A stretch of 60,328 nucleotides of DNA from Roseivirga echinicomitans (GCF_001592935.1 NZ_LRDB01000053.1:1-60328), one strand, 5' to 3'. Numbered from the stretch's first letter, positions 7,608 to 16,423 are shown. Translations and numbers: made by a program. The notes: generated by a model not told the origin, from the sequence alone.

Positions 7608-8909
7608 TTAGTTTTTATTGTAGAGCTTCCCGTTTTTAACGACCAAAAAGACGTCATCTATATTGTCAATATTGTTTGTGGGGTTTGAATTAAGGAAAAG
7701 CAAATTGGCTTTTTTACCCACTTCAATCGTTCCTTCTGTTTCAAGAATTCCAGTGGCTTGAGCAGCATTTTTTGTGGCAGAAATAATTACTCCAAAAGGA
7801 GTGAAGTCAGATTCATTGACCAATAACTTCATTTCATGTTGCACAAATGTAGCCTGGTCTGTGTCACTACCTGCGGCAACCTTAACACCTACCTTATTGG
7901 CTTCTCTGGTAATTCTGCTAACAATCTCATAGCGCCAATGTGCACGATCTACATTCTTATTGTTCTCATAAACGGAGAGTGTCGCGTCAAGCACCACATC
8001 GTATTGCTTCATGAGTGTAAAAAGTTTATCCAGCTCAAGTTTAGCATATTCTTTGTCCCAAAATTCGGCTGACAAATCTTTTGCACCAGCGGCATTCCAA
8101 CTCGCAGGGTAATCTTCTCTTTTTGGATATTTTTCATCAATCAGCATCAATGCATGAGAGATAGAAATTACTCCTGAAGAAATGACATCTGAGGGTGAGG
8201 CCGGAGTTAAGGAGCCATGTGACCAAACAGGAAATGCTTGTTTTTTTGCCTCTGCTAGAATATTTCTAACCTGCTCTTTGGTCAAGCTTGCATAGAGCTT
8301 TATTCCATGAGCACCAGTTCCCTTTGCTTGAGCGACTTCCAACTCTATATTAGAATTATCATCGATTGCTTTCATATAGGGCATTTCACCACTTACTCCT
8401 CCTTGAGCCGTTGCAATGGTTCTGGGGTCGGAAAAAAACTTTGAGCCTGCCATGAGTGACGAATAATAGATGTTTGGAGCCACTATATCCCCCACTAATG
8501 CATTTCTTGACAAACTTGAGAGTGCCCTTGCATCACCTGCCATATCTCTCACCGAAGTAATTCCTGATAAGAGCATTTCTTGAAGCACTTTTTCTGCATT
8601 GTCTCTTCTTTCTATCGTTGGATCCGTAGCAAAATGTACATGTGCATCAATTAAACCGGGCATTACGAACTTTCCTTTTAATACAATGGATTGAACAGTG
8701 TCATTAGCTATGTACTTTTTGGAGGGCATGACATCAGAGATTTTATCATCGCTAATAATGATGGTGTAATCATAAAGTATATCGCTGGTGTTTACATCAA
8801 TAATATTTACATGCTCCAAAGCATAGGTGCCAAAGCTGAATTGCGCACTTAGGGTTGTAAAAGCTAAAACGAATAGGAGTAGGCTTGATATAAGTCGTCT
8901 TGAATTCAT
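7608..8909 (-). CDS. Exported amidohydrolase-family protein
   Basis: This 433-residue protein has a signal peptide (about residues 1-22) and then the metal-dependent amidohydrolase fold. The first metal motif is PGLIDAHVHF with His90 and His92. Later motifs are GIKLYAS, FPVWSHGS, SHAL and AAGSDTDQ, and the C-terminal strand GTIEVGKKANLLFLNSNP completes the composite beta domain. The family includes imidazolonepropionase-like and prolidase-like enzymes. The substrate is not evident. The export signal suggests a peptide or cyclic amide in the periplasm. It is monocistronic, with an imperfect inverted repeat (8929-8952) upstream. Confidence 0.82.
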   Translation of the reverse strand: MNSRRLISSLLLFVLAFTTLSAQFSFGTYALEHVNIIDVNTSDILYDYTIIISDDKISDVMPSKKYIANDTVQSIVLKGKFVMPGLIDAHVHFATDPTIERRDNAEKVLQEMLLSGITSVRDMAGDARALSSLSRNALVGDIVAPNIYYSSLMAGSKFFSDPRTIATAQGGVSGEMPYMKAIDDNSNIELEVAQAKGTGAHGIKLYASLTKEQVRNILAEAKKQAFPVWSHGSLTPASPSDVISSGVISISHALMLIDEKYPKREDYPASWNAAGAKDLSAEFWDKEYAKLELDKLFTLMKQYDVVLDATLSVYENNKNVDRAHWRYEIVSRITREANKVGVKVAAGSDTDQATFVQHEMKLLVNESDFTPFGVIISATKNAAQATGILETEGTIEVGKKANLLFLNSNPTNNIDNIDDVFLVVKNGKLYNKN

Positions 8910-9102
8910 TCGTATAATTATTTTTTAATTAGTTAGTCAAAGTGACTACTAAATAACTTTAATGATGTAGTAAAGCACAAGGCCTGAGTATATCAAAAAT
9001 GATTTGAAACTTCAGGCGTGAGAAGGTAAAAATATTTTCTGAGTATTGAATGAATAGTTGATGTAAGGTTATCTCTTTGCCGTATTTTTCAGCAACATAG
9101 GA

Positions 9103-9131
9103 GGCTTCTAGAGAAGAACATCAATTCGGGC
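9103..9131 (+). repeat. Degenerate copy of hairpin repeat family A
   Basis: GGCTTCTAGAGAAGAACATC followed by AATTCGGGC aligns with the family A elements at 6533 and 11184, but the left arm has decayed so the hairpin is weak. The call rests on shared order of short blocks only. Confidence 0.3.
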
Positions 9132-9145
9132 AGAATAGAATTATT

Positions 9146-9172
9146 TGGGAGGCTTTTATTACCTCCCAATTT
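9146..9172 (-). terminator. Stem-loop after the PLP enzyme gene
   Basis: A perfect 8-bp stem (TTGGGAGG with CCTCCCAA) begins just after the stop codon of the 618-residue PLP enzyme. On the minus strand it is followed by ATAATTC rather than a long T tract, so it may be a weak terminator or a 3' protective hairpin. Confidence 0.45.
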
Positions 9173-9173
9173 T

Positions 9174-11030
9174 TTAGATGCTATCTACAAACTCTTTAAA
9201 CACCTTTTTATGGAGTTCAAGGTCCATGTCAGCAGAAAGCGCTACACGGGCAATATAATCCTTGTCGCCTTCTTTGGTTGTTCCTTGAGTAGAGGTTGCG
9301 GGGATTGTCCAGTAACAACCTTTTAGTTGGCCATAACTCACGCAGTACTTACTTTCATTCGGGATTTCAGTAATCATTAAGTCAATTAGCTTATGATTCA
9401 AGGCCCTTTTGTAGGTTTCCTTTTCTTCGGCAGTATGTCCTTTGGTCGGAAGGTCTAATGAAAATACAGACGGCATGAATCCTTGGTCAGCCAGTTCTTC
9501 CGAAACAAAGTTGATTTTGGCAGCTGGTAGCGTTTCGTGAATGAAGTTTACAAACTCACGCGTATTCTTGTAAGCATCAATGATTCTTTGATTCATAGAA
9601 GGCAATTGCTTTGCTAAGATTTCATATTGAAGGTCTGTAGCCTCGTTATCGCAAAGTATTAGGTGCTTTTCTATGTGGACCATCAAAGCCGCTGTTTTGT
9701 TATTTCCTACCACGTAACCTGCGGTACATTTTCCACCACTTGGAAACTTAGATCCACTGGCATAGGAAATGGCCTTCATTGTAGAGAGTATTTCGCCTTC
9801 GCCTAAAAAGTGGAAATTAGGGCAAAAGGTTTGATCTAAAACGAAAACTGAATCGATAGCGACTGCTCCATTGCTAGTCTTACGGACTTTGCTTAAAACA
9901 GCTTTTAATTGCTGAAGGTTGGGCACTTCAACCCTTGGGTTGGTTGGGATTTCAGCGATGATATAAGGGATGGCATCTTCCTGAGCGATTTTGTCCAATA
10001 CGGAATCGATACTTCGCACCATATCATTATCACCATCTACGAGTAAATCCACTACTTCGACATTGTCTAGACAAGCCGCAACGCGTCTTGCTTGGTCGTT
10101 TGTACCACCATAGCAGTTGGGAGGAACCACAAATTTGATGGCTTTGCCTTTATGATTTTCGAGCGCGTCATGAATGAGCCCCATCATAATGGCATATTGC
10201 ATAGAAAGTCCACTAGAGGCAACAAGTGGTTTTAGGGTTGTGCCGGTAATGTTCTTAAGTAAATTTAAAACTGTTCTTTTGTCCGTTTCTACATCGCTTT
10301 TCTGAATGTCGAAAGAAGATTGCTCCACTAGCGCCTTTAAAGCGACAAGGCAATTGGCTGGCGTCATGGCGATGGTTTCTCTTCTTCTTACATGTTGAAT
10401 TTCTGAGATGTAGGTTTCATTCGCCTTACCATTGACAAGTAAAATACTTCCGAGCTGTGCATGAAGGTTGATATAAAAGTCAATGTTTGGGTCAAGATCA
10501 ATCGTAGAAATTTCATGTTGTTCTGAAATGAAAACGGTACTGCCATCAAAAGAGGAAACTTCTGATGCTTCTTCTACTTTCTTCAACTCAAAATTATAGC
10601 CATACACACGCTGTAGTTCTTCAACATCAAAGTAAGCAGGTAACTCACCTGTGTAATTGATTTGAGTGTTTCTATTGGCCAATAAATTCTTTCTCAGAAT
10701 GGCCAAAACAGGAGTCGTTTTGGATGAAAAACTGATTACATTTTCCGGTTTAAGCTGATGCAGGTGAGCGATTGCCCATTCTAGCACACAAGATAATGGA
10801 TGACCTAATCGAATATAGTCATAAGCAGTGGGCAACTCGTTGAGGGTGGATGCTTCGCTATTAGTAGCATTAAATAAGGCCTCAAACTGATTTAAGAATT
10901 GAGTTTTAGCCTGTGATTCATCATAAATATCTAGCCGATGAGTGGTAAGGTTTAGCCAACCAGCGGGCATATTACCCAATACATCTTTAATATAATTTCG
11001 CATTTTATTCGCTCCCATAATTGTTGCCAT
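9174..11030 (-). CDS. Long Cys/Met-metabolism-type PLP-dependent enzyme
   Basis: This 618-residue protein is a fold-type I PLP enzyme related to cystathionine gamma-synthase and lyases. The cofactor lysine is most likely Lys428 in YASGSKFPSGGKCTAGYVVG, and AIDSVFVLDQTF supplies the pyridine-binding Asp. SGLSMQYAIMMGLI is the equivalent of the phosphate-binding helix. Normal family members are about 380-430 residues. Here an extra N-terminal region of about 230 residues with its own alpha/beta look precedes the catalytic domain. It is monocistronic. Substrate and reaction type (elimination or replacement) cannot be fixed. Confidence 0.75.
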   Translation of the reverse strand: MATIMGANKMRNYIKDVLGNMPAGWLNLTTHRLDIYDESQAKTQFLNQFEALFNATNSEASTLNELPTAYDYIRLGHPLSCVLEWAIAHLHQLKPENVISFSSKTTPVLAILRKNLLANRNTQINYTGELPAYFDVEELQRVYGYNFELKKVEEASEVSSFDGSTVFISEQHEISTIDLDPNIDFYINLHAQLGSILLVNGKANETYISEIQHVRRRETIAMTPANCLVALKALVEQSSFDIQKSDVETDKRTVLNLLKNITGTTLKPLVASSGLSMQYAIMMGLIHDALENHKGKAIKFVVPPNCYGGTNDQARRVAACLDNVEVVDLLVDGDNDMVRSIDSVLDKIAQEDAIPYIIAEIPTNPRVEVPNLQQLKAVLSKVRKTSNGAVAIDSVFVLDQTFCPNFHFLGEGEILSTMKAISYASGSKFPSGGKCTAGYVVGNNKTAALMVHIEKHLILCDNEATDLQYEILAKQLPSMNQRIIDAYKNTREFVNFIHETLPAAKINFVSEELADQGFMPSVFSLDLPTKGHTAEEKETYKRALNHKLIDLMITEIPNESKYCVSYGQLKGCYWTIPATSTQGTTKEGDKDYIARVALSADMDLELHKKVFKEFVDSI

Positions 11031-11096
11031 TCGATAGGCCGCTATAATACATCAATTCGCTTTATTATGTAAGTGTTAGAGGAAGTTTTGTCTTAA

Positions 11097-11152
11097 CGAT
11101 CGGTTAGAAAAGGACTTGTCTTTCCTCTTCGATGCAGTAGAGGAGGAGTGGA
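11097..11152 (+). repeat. Degenerate copy of two-hairpin repeat family B
   Basis: The segment CGATCGGTTAGAAAAGGACT then CTTCGATGCAGTAGAGGAGG aligns block by block with the better copies at 16692-16748 and 17847-17900 (an A-rich hairpin beginning CGGTT, the linker ACTTGTCTT, then an ATCCTCGA hairpin). Both stems have decayed. Confidence 0.4.
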
Positions 11153-11183
11153 GCTTATGGTAATGGTTTTTTCAGCCTTGGAA

Positions 11184-11215
11184 GGCTTGTTGGTGAGGAA
11201 CACCAACAAGGGTGG
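11184..11215 (+). repeat. Dispersed hairpin repeat family A, perfect copy
   Basis: The best copy of the family: arms CTTGTTGGTG and CACCAACAAG are perfectly complementary around AGGAA, bounded by GG and GGTGG. It lies in the 423-bp gap downstream of the DUF808 gene and upstream of the PLP enzyme. Confidence 0.7.
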
Positions 11216-11229
11216 AGAAGGACGGAATG

Positions 11230-11391
11230 CTACATAGTGTATTTCACAGCCCTATTTATAAGAAAGAATAAAGCAATTATAGAAATGACTACTAAAATAG
11301 ATATTACGGTTAGTATTTTGTTTTTTCTTATGAGTCCGATAATTAACATTACCAGACTTGATGTTAAGAGAATTAATAATACTATAGACAT
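11230..11391 (-). CDS. Small 53-residue membrane protein
   Basis: An intact frame of 54 codons from ATG to TAG encodes a very hydrophobic 53-residue protein: helix 1 at about residues 3-21 (MSIVLLILLTSSLVMLIIGL), a basic turn IRKNK, helix 2 at about residues 27-46, then a short basic tail RAVKYTM. The two-helix hairpin with a positive turn is a credible membrane protein topology. It lies 62 bp downstream of the DUF808 membrane protein on the same strand and could be co-transcribed. I recognise no family. Confidence 0.5.
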   Translation of the reverse strand: MSIVLLILLTSSLVMLIIGLIRKNKILTVISILVVISIIALFFLINRAVKYTM

Positions 11392-11453
11392 GATATAAGT
11401 TTATTATTGTGTAATAATAATTTTATTGTATTATAATCACGTTGGAATGAAAA

Positions 11454-12329
11454 TTATTCTTTTTTACTGTTAAATATTTTTTTAACCGTTTTAAAAATGA
11501 GTAAACATACAATCCCAACTACTAAACCAACGATAAACTCACCCAAGATTCCAGGTAAAGAATGAACAAGATCATGTACAATGTGAATATTGTGGACATA
11601 AATCCCACCTGCCACTAAAATCATTGCAATGGTTCCCACAACCGCTAAAATTCTTATTAAGACGGGTAATGACTTCACTAAGGCCGTACCTATACTTTTT
11701 GAAGCACTAGCTTTATTGTCGCTTACTGCAATAAGTTTATAACCTAAGTCATCCATTCTCACTAACAACGCTACTAGCCCGTAAACGCCAATGGTGGCCA
11801 ATATAGCTATAACTGTTACCACTATGATTTGGATCTTAATAGGCTCATCGATCACTGAACCCAGTGCTATAATGACGATTTCTACTGATAAGATGAAGTC
11901 TACAATAATGGCAGATTTGATCTTTTTTCCCTCACGCTTAATTACTTCGGCCTTTGATAGTTTTGTTAGGTCCACAACTTGTTTGGTATGCTCTCTATGA
12001 AAAAGGTAATGGTATATTTTTTCGGCACCTTCGAAAGCCAAATACATACCGCCCACTAAAAGGATAGGGACAATGGCTGCGGGGAGGTAAGCACTCAATA
12101 GAAAGGCAACTGGCAGAATAATAAGCTTATTCAGGAAAGACCCCTTGGTTATTTTCCATAAAACGGGTAATTCTCTTGATGAAACAAAGCCCGAAGCTCT
12201 TTCAGCATTCACAGCCAAATCATCGGCTAGAAGACCTGCTGTCTTCTTGGAGGCGACTTTAGTCATGACCGCTACATCATCCATGAGCACTGCAATGTCA
12301 TCTAATAGAGCAAAAAATCCTGAAGCCAT
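11454..12329 (-). CDS. DUF808 family inner-membrane protein (YedI-like)
   Basis: This 291-residue protein opens with ASGFFALLDDIAVLMDDVAVMTKVASKKTAGLLADDLAVNA, the diagnostic N terminus of the DUF808/YedI family. It is followed by several long hydrophobic helices (about residues 70-100, 145-170, 175-195, 225-250 and 262-283). A conserved soluble loop with FEGAEKIYHYLFHREH lies between the first helices. Family function is unknown; transport has been suggested from topology. A small two-helix protein gene follows on the same strand. Confidence 0.88.
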   Translation of the reverse strand: MASGFFALLDDIAVLMDDVAVMTKVASKKTAGLLADDLAVNAERASGFVSSRELPVLWKITKGSFLNKLIILPVAFLLSAYLPAAIVPILLVGGMYLAFEGAEKIYHYLFHREHTKQVVDLTKLSKAEVIKREGKKIKSAIIVDFILSVEIVIIALGSVIDEPIKIQIIVVTVIAILATIGVYGLVALLVRMDDLGYKLIAVSDNKASASKSIGTALVKSLPVLIRILAVVGTIAMILVAGGIYVHNIHIVHDLVHSLPGILGEFIVGLVVGIVCLLIFKTVKKIFNSKKE

Positions 12330-12582
12330 ACTGTATATTATCTGTTTTGAGTGAAGAGTATTGGGGTTTTGGTAATACGGTATTTCAAATGATTAGACTT
12401 TAACCGGACCTTAATAAGGTGGTATAAAACTAGTGAAACTGCACAACGGCTACAACCTTCAATTTCGTTAAAGTTCAACCATGATTATTTGACTTTTGTT
12501 ATATCATTTGCATGATTAAATTCTTTTCGAATTACTTGAAAGGTTAGGCAAAACTGCATTTCACGCTTTGTTATACACGAAC

Positions 12583-13020
12583 CTATTCTTCGTAGATATC
12601 AAATTTAGTAGAGAAAGATTTCATTAATTCTTGATTAGAAAAATCATCTTCGGTCATGGTTGAGAGTTGCTCTAAAAAGATATCAAACTCACCATTTTTA
12701 AATATGGTAAGCATTTTCCCTCCATCCACAGATTTAGCTTCATGCCATACATTTGGAGGAACCGTTATTGTATCACCTTCTCTAAGAATGATTGTTTCGT
12801 CATCAAAAATGAGTTCAAGATCTCCAACTAACATGTAGAAAACCTCTGTCATTATTTTATGATGATGCCGTTTTAAATGGAAGCCTGGTTTTATGGTGTC
12901 CTCGACTATACATAACTCTCCATTCGTCTGTCGTGACGACAACTTAATAAAGCAGTGATCCTGGGAGTAATTGTAGTTTTCGCCTTCTCCTTTTCTGATA
13001 ATTTCTTTTGATGTCATCAT
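12583..13020 (-). CDS. Cupin-domain protein
   Basis: A 145-residue single-domain cupin. Motif 1 is KPGFHLKRHHHKIMTEVFYMLVGD (about residues 44-67; the histidines and Glu are metal ligands) and motif 2 is EGDTITVPPNVWHEAKS (about residues 82-98, with the last metal His). Small cupins may be sugar isomerases, dioxygenases or ligand sensors; nothing nearby narrows this. The N terminus has no signal peptide, so it is cytoplasmic. Family assignment is secure, activity is not. Confidence 0.85.
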   Translation of the reverse strand: MMTSKEIIRKGEGENYNYSQDHCFIKLSSRQTNGELCIVEDTIKPGFHLKRHHHKIMTEVFYMLVGDLELIFDDETIILREGDTITVPPNVWHEAKSVDGGKMLTIFKNGEFDIFLEQLSTMTEDDFSNQELMKSFSTKFDIYEE

Positions 13021-13069
13021 CTAATCGGATTGTGTATAACCTTATCTATGCGTTACATAGGTAACTTAA

Positions 13070-13091
13070 GCGCATGAATATATTCATACGC
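13070..13091. repeat. 22-bp near-perfect palindrome
   Basis: GCGCATGAATA followed by TATTCATACGC, one mismatched pair in eleven. It sits upstream of a family A hairpin copy, in the gap before the duplicated lipoprotein gene. It could be an operator or part of a decayed dispersed element. Confidence 0.45.
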
Positions 13092-13156
13092 CTTCAAGGA
13101 CAAAAGAATTACCGGACGAAATGTGAAAGTACTTTTTGAGGTAGAAGAATTTACAA

Positions 13157-13190
13157 GACTCGTTGGTAAGAAACTCCAGCAAGGGTTAGG
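13157..13190 (+). repeat. Divergent copy of hairpin repeat family A
   Basis: GACTCGTTGGTAAGAAACTC then CAGCAAGGGTTAGG matches the family A layout (left arm, A-rich loop, right arm, G-rich edge) with several substitutions. Confidence 0.4.
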
Positions 13191-13250
13191 TGGGTAAAGA
13201 GCGTTAATAGGGCTGGGAAAGGCAGATAAAACGGGTAATAATTTATTAAC

Positions 13251-13258
13251 TACCTTTG
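13251..13258 (+). promoter_or_regulatory. Possible Bacteroidota -7 promoter element
   Basis: TACCTTTG fits the TAnnTTTG consensus of the Bacteroidota primary sigma factor and lies 40 bp upstream of the lipoprotein start at 13299. No clear -33 TTG box is present at the right distance. Confidence 0.35.
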
Positions 13259-13298
13259 TTAAGCTGTGATTTTTACTTCTCACTACAAAAATGAAATT

Positions 13299-14039
13299 AT
13301 GAAGAGCAAGATTTTTGGAATTATTTGTGCACTACTTTTTTTAGTATCCGCTTGTGGGAAAGATGAAGATACTGACAATAATGAAGTAGTTTCAGTAGTA
13401 GGAATGTGGGGGACTCAGAGTGGGGAGGAGTTTTCTTATTTGACACTATTGTCGAACAATACATTCATGTATGCAGAAAATGACTTGTCTGTTAGCTCTA
13501 GCCAAGAGAATGGTTTGGAACTGGGCTCTTATACATTTGATTCCAGTAAAGGAGAAATAACATTCAATATTGCCTACGATGATAATGCACCTGGCGATGA
13601 TTCGGGTATTGGTGATATTGGAACTCCGGTGACGTTTAATGCGTCAGTTCTGGTGGGGAGTACTAGATTAAGCCTTGCTGATGGTGATTTAATCTTAGAT
13701 AAAATAGAGTTAATCGCTACCTCACCAGTGATTGGCATTTGGGGAATGGAAAATGGAGATGAATTTTATTACTTGACGCTTTTATCAGACAATACGTTTC
13801 TGTTTGCTGAAAATGACTTAACCGTAACCTCTAGCGCAGAGAATGGTTTAGAAGTGGGGACCTTTGCATATGATCCGAGTAAAGAAGAATTAATATTCGA
13901 TATTGAGTACGATGATAACGCTCCTGATGAGGATTCGGGTGTTGGTGATGCTGGAGCATCGATTACGCTTGATGCAGTACTTTCAAATGAAAATAAAACA
14001 TTGACCATTGCTGGTCTAATACTCTCAAAGGCCCTGTAG
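13299..14039 (+). CDS. Lipoprotein with tandem internal duplication
   Basis: The better start is the ATG at 13299, which gives MKSKIFGIICALLFLVSACG with a lipobox cysteine at residue 19; an upstream GTG at 13266 would bury the signal. The mature part of the 246-residue protein is two copies of one module of about 100 residues. Each begins (V/I)G(M/I)WG, then FxYLTLLSxNTF, AENDL, ENGLE, and ends in a very acidic loop YDDNAP then DSG. The acidic loops could bind calcium. The module resembles lipocalin-like strand patterns, but I do not recognise the family. Confidence 0.75.
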   Translation: MKSKIFGIICALLFLVSACGKDEDTDNNEVVSVVGMWGTQSGEEFSYLTLLSNNTFMYAENDLSVSSSQENGLELGSYTFDSSKGEITFNIAYDDNAPGDDSGIGDIGTPVTFNASVLVGSTRLSLADGDLILDKIELIATSPVIGIWGMENGDEFYYLTLLSDNTFLFAENDLTVTSSAENGLEVGTFAYDPSKEELIFDIEYDDNAPDEDSGVGDAGASITLDAVLSNENKTLTIAGLILSKAL

Positions 14040-14258
14040 ATTTTATGTGACCTGCTGGAAAAAACTCCAGTCAACGTGGGAATGCTCTTTCCAGTACCTA
14101 GGATAGATTTATCTAAACCGCGTTCTTTGTCGCCCTTCTAATCTGAGGGCAGGCTGAATAGTAAACCTATAATGGCTAAATGCCTTTCAGTTTAAAGTGG
14201 CTTCTGTAGGTGAAGCATATCAGTCTAACCGAGAAGAGTAAAAATCAACAACCCATAA

Positions 14259-15263
14259 ATGAATATATACCAACAAATAGAAGCTGAAATTAAAGCGGCT
14301 TCAAACATTGTAATCACCTCACACAAATCTGCTGATGGCGATTCAATAGGCAGCTCATTAGGCCTTTTACGTTTTATCCAAAAGCTAGGCAAAACAGCTA
14401 GGGTTTGTCATCCAGATCCAGCCCCTAATTTTTTGTATTGGTTAGATACTTCGGGCTTTCTGTTAATGACAGAACAACCAGAGGAAGTCGCTGCCGCTTT
14501 TGAGACAGCCGACTTGGTTTTCTGTTTGGATTACAATGCGACCAACCGTATTGGGCCTGATATGCAAGCCTTGTTAGAAGCGGTGACCTGTAAGACCGTA
14601 ATGATTGACCATCATTTAAACCCGGAGGCATTCCCCACCTTAACGGTCTCTGAAACCACGGCTTCTTCTACCTCAGAGTTGATTGTTGAATTGATCGAAC
14701 AATCTGGAAATGGCGCCTTACTCGATTCCGAAATAGGCACGCCTTTGTACCTCGGTATATTGACCGATACTGGCAGTTTCAGGTTTCCTTCTACCAAGCC
14801 ACGTACGCACGAAATATTGGCTAAGCTATTGGGCGCAGGCGTGGAGCATCACTTAGTACACGAGGCATTAAGCGATAACAATACCGCAAGTCGTTTGCGT
14901 TTGCAAGGTTATGCCATGTGCGAAAAACTGGAGATCATGGAAGACTACATGGTGGCTATTATTTCATTGTCGAAAGAAGAGCTAGCGAAATACAATTATC
15001 AAAAAGGAGATACCGATAACTTGGCCAACCAAGCCTTATCGATTAAAGGAATGAAGGCCGCCATTGTGTTTACAGAAAGAGATGGCATCATGAAAATGTC
15101 TTTCCGCTCGAAAGGCGTAGAGAATCCTGTGAATGTATTGGCAGCAGAACACTTTAATGGTGGCGGGCATGCCAATGCTTCAGGAGGGATGAGCGAATTA
15201 TCCGTCACAGAAACAGTAGAGAAGATTAAGGGCTTAGTGCCATCGTACTTTTCGATTCAGTAA
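14259..15263 (+). CDS. nrnA: Bifunctional oligoribonuclease/PAP phosphatase (DHH family)
   Basis: This 334-residue DHH/DHHA1 phosphoesterase should degrade nano-RNAs and hydrolyse 3'-phosphoadenosine 5'-phosphate. Visible motifs are SHKSADGDSIGSSL at residues 21-34, the DHH triad at residues 117-119, and DTGSFRFPST. The DHHA1 substrate motif GGGHANASGG is near the C terminus. Length and motif order match NrnA. It stands alone on the plus strand; downstream comes the repeat-rich interval. Confidence 0.93.
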   Translation: MNIYQQIEAEIKAASNIVITSHKSADGDSIGSSLGLLRFIQKLGKTARVCHPDPAPNFLYWLDTSGFLLMTEQPEEVAAAFETADLVFCLDYNATNRIGPDMQALLEAVTCKTVMIDHHLNPEAFPTLTVSETTASSTSELIVELIEQSGNGALLDSEIGTPLYLGILTDTGSFRFPSTKPRTHEILAKLLGAGVEHHLVHEALSDNNTASRLRLQGYAMCEKLEIMEDYMVAIISLSKEELAKYNYQKGDTDNLANQALSIKGMKAAIVFTERDGIMKMSFRSKGVENPVNVLAAEHFNGGGHANASGGMSELSVTETVEKIKGLVPSYFSIQ

Positions 15264-15283
15264 TACTTGCAAAAAGAATGAAA

Positions 15284-15392
15284 TCAAACCGTTGAAACAG
15301 TTGATGCGAGCTTTGAGATTAATAGTCCACGGTTTAACCCATTTAATTTTCGGTCTCAGCGAGACGCTAAGACCAGTTCGGGATCAGTTGGG
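15284..15392 (+). repeat. Composite palindromic repeat, copy 1
   Basis: Three blocks in order: a hairpin TCAAACCGTTGAAACAGTTG, a half palindrome CCACGGTTTAACCC, and the block GGTCTCAGCGAGACGCTAAG followed by ACCAGTTCGGG. The same blocks recur at 16424-16540 and 18003-18198. It begins about 20 bp after the nrnA stop codon. Confidence 0.65.
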
Positions 15393-15422
15393 AAGTTAGG
15401 GTCAGAATTTTAACTTTTATAC

Positions 15423-15635
15423 TCAGGCTTGGTCTTTTTTCTGTTGACGGAAAAAAAAGTAGGCAATGATCAATGGGAAGAACGTGAAAAATTCGAAGCC
15501 GTTTTCTATCGCGCTGTACACAGAAACGCCTATGAGCATGCCGATAATAAATGTACTTATCTTATTCGATTTTTTCTTTTTTTGCTCTTGAAGCAATTTC
15601 CCGTCAGTTGAACCTGTTAGCTCTTCTTGTTTCAT
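15423..15635 (-). CDS. Small membrane protein
   Basis: A 70-residue protein with a hydrophilic lysine-rich N terminus (QEQKKKKSNK), two hydrophobic segments (about residues 27-45 and 48-62) and a basic tail RQQKKDQA. The phrase FFTFFPLIIAYFFF is typical of short uncharacterised Bacteroidota membrane proteins. Function is unknown. It lies inside the repeat-rich interval. Confidence 0.6.
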   Translation of the reverse strand: MKQEELTGSTDGKLLQEQKKKKSNKISTFIIGMLIGVSVYSAIENGFEFFTFFPLIIAYFFFRQQKKDQA

Positions 15636-15803
15636 AATGATTGCTCTTTCCGCATTTTAATTGAGCATTCTAATTTATCCAAAATAGGTCGCTTTTTCCT
15701 TCTCTTTTATGAGAAAAAGCAGTGTGCAGATAAATTAAGCTAGCGACTAAAGCCTGAGGAAGTGGAGGAAAGGCATAGGTTAAATAGAGATTTTATGTTT
15801 TGT

Positions 15804-15836
15804 TTTATATCCTCAATACAATCGAGGAGGAGTCGA
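15804..15836 (+). repeat. Half copy of repeat family B
   Basis: ATCCTCAATACAATCGAGGA (15809-15828) plus the edge GGAGTCGAGG matches the second hairpin of family B (ATCCTCGAnnCAATCGAGGAT) with one broken pair. The first hairpin is absent. Confidence 0.5.
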
Positions 15837-15881
15837 GGCTCCCAAAAAAAAAAAGATTAAAAAGCTCTTTTTAGGCAATGT

Positions 15882-16313
15882 TTACTTTTCAACACCAATA
15901 GGCACCTGAATGGAACTTACAGCCAGAGGGGAGGCTTGATCATCAGGGACGGTGCTTGCTTTAATGACGCCTCCGGCAAAATCGCTTTCAAACTTCATGG
16001 TTGCAACTGAGGTCGTGAAATCTCCAGATATAGTAGTTTTTATATCTATGATTGCCAATTTTCCTGATTTTACATCCCAATTAATTACCTCATGCACTTT
16101 ATTGCCAGACCTCTCTTTATTTACTTTAAATGCGTAGGTGTACTTTTTGCCAGGAACTATACTTTTAGGCCCGTCAAGACATACCCCAGTCCCATTAGTA
16201 AGAACACAGGTAGTAGCGCCCTCTAATTCATCTTTAATCTCAGTATCATCATTGTTACATGAAAGAATCAAAGAGAGTAAAAATAGGCTAGCAATTTTGA
16301 TGGAGTTGTTCAT
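15882..16313 (-). CDS. Hypothetical lipoprotein
   Basis: A 143-residue protein with a signal peptide and lipobox ending at Cys19 (LILSC), followed by an acidic linker NNDDTEIKDELEG. The mature domain has many alternating beta-strand patterns and one cysteine pair (Cys36 and Cys45, TTCVLTNGTGVC) that may form a disulfide. I recognise no family. It sits alone among dispersed repeats and may be a lineage-specific gene. Confidence 0.6.
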   Translation of the reverse strand: MNNSIKIASLFLLSLILSCNNDDTEIKDELEGATTCVLTNGTGVCLDGPKSIVPGKKYTYAFKVNKERSGNKVHEVINWDVKSGKLAIIDIKTTISGDFTTSVATMKFESDFAGGVIKASTVPDDQASPLAVSSIQVPIGVEK

Positions 16314-16423
16314 GTTTATCCAGTGGTTTTAATATGGGTTGGTTATTTCGTTTATAATATAGGTATAATTATAGTAATTATAATCATGTTTTTTTAACAA
16401 AGTTGTAAGTTGTTTTTGTTTTA

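Noticed and set aside
13053-13283. Minus-strand frame of 76 residues
   Set aside because: It is antisense to the family A repeat and palindrome and has a proline/serine-rich, non-protein-like sequence.
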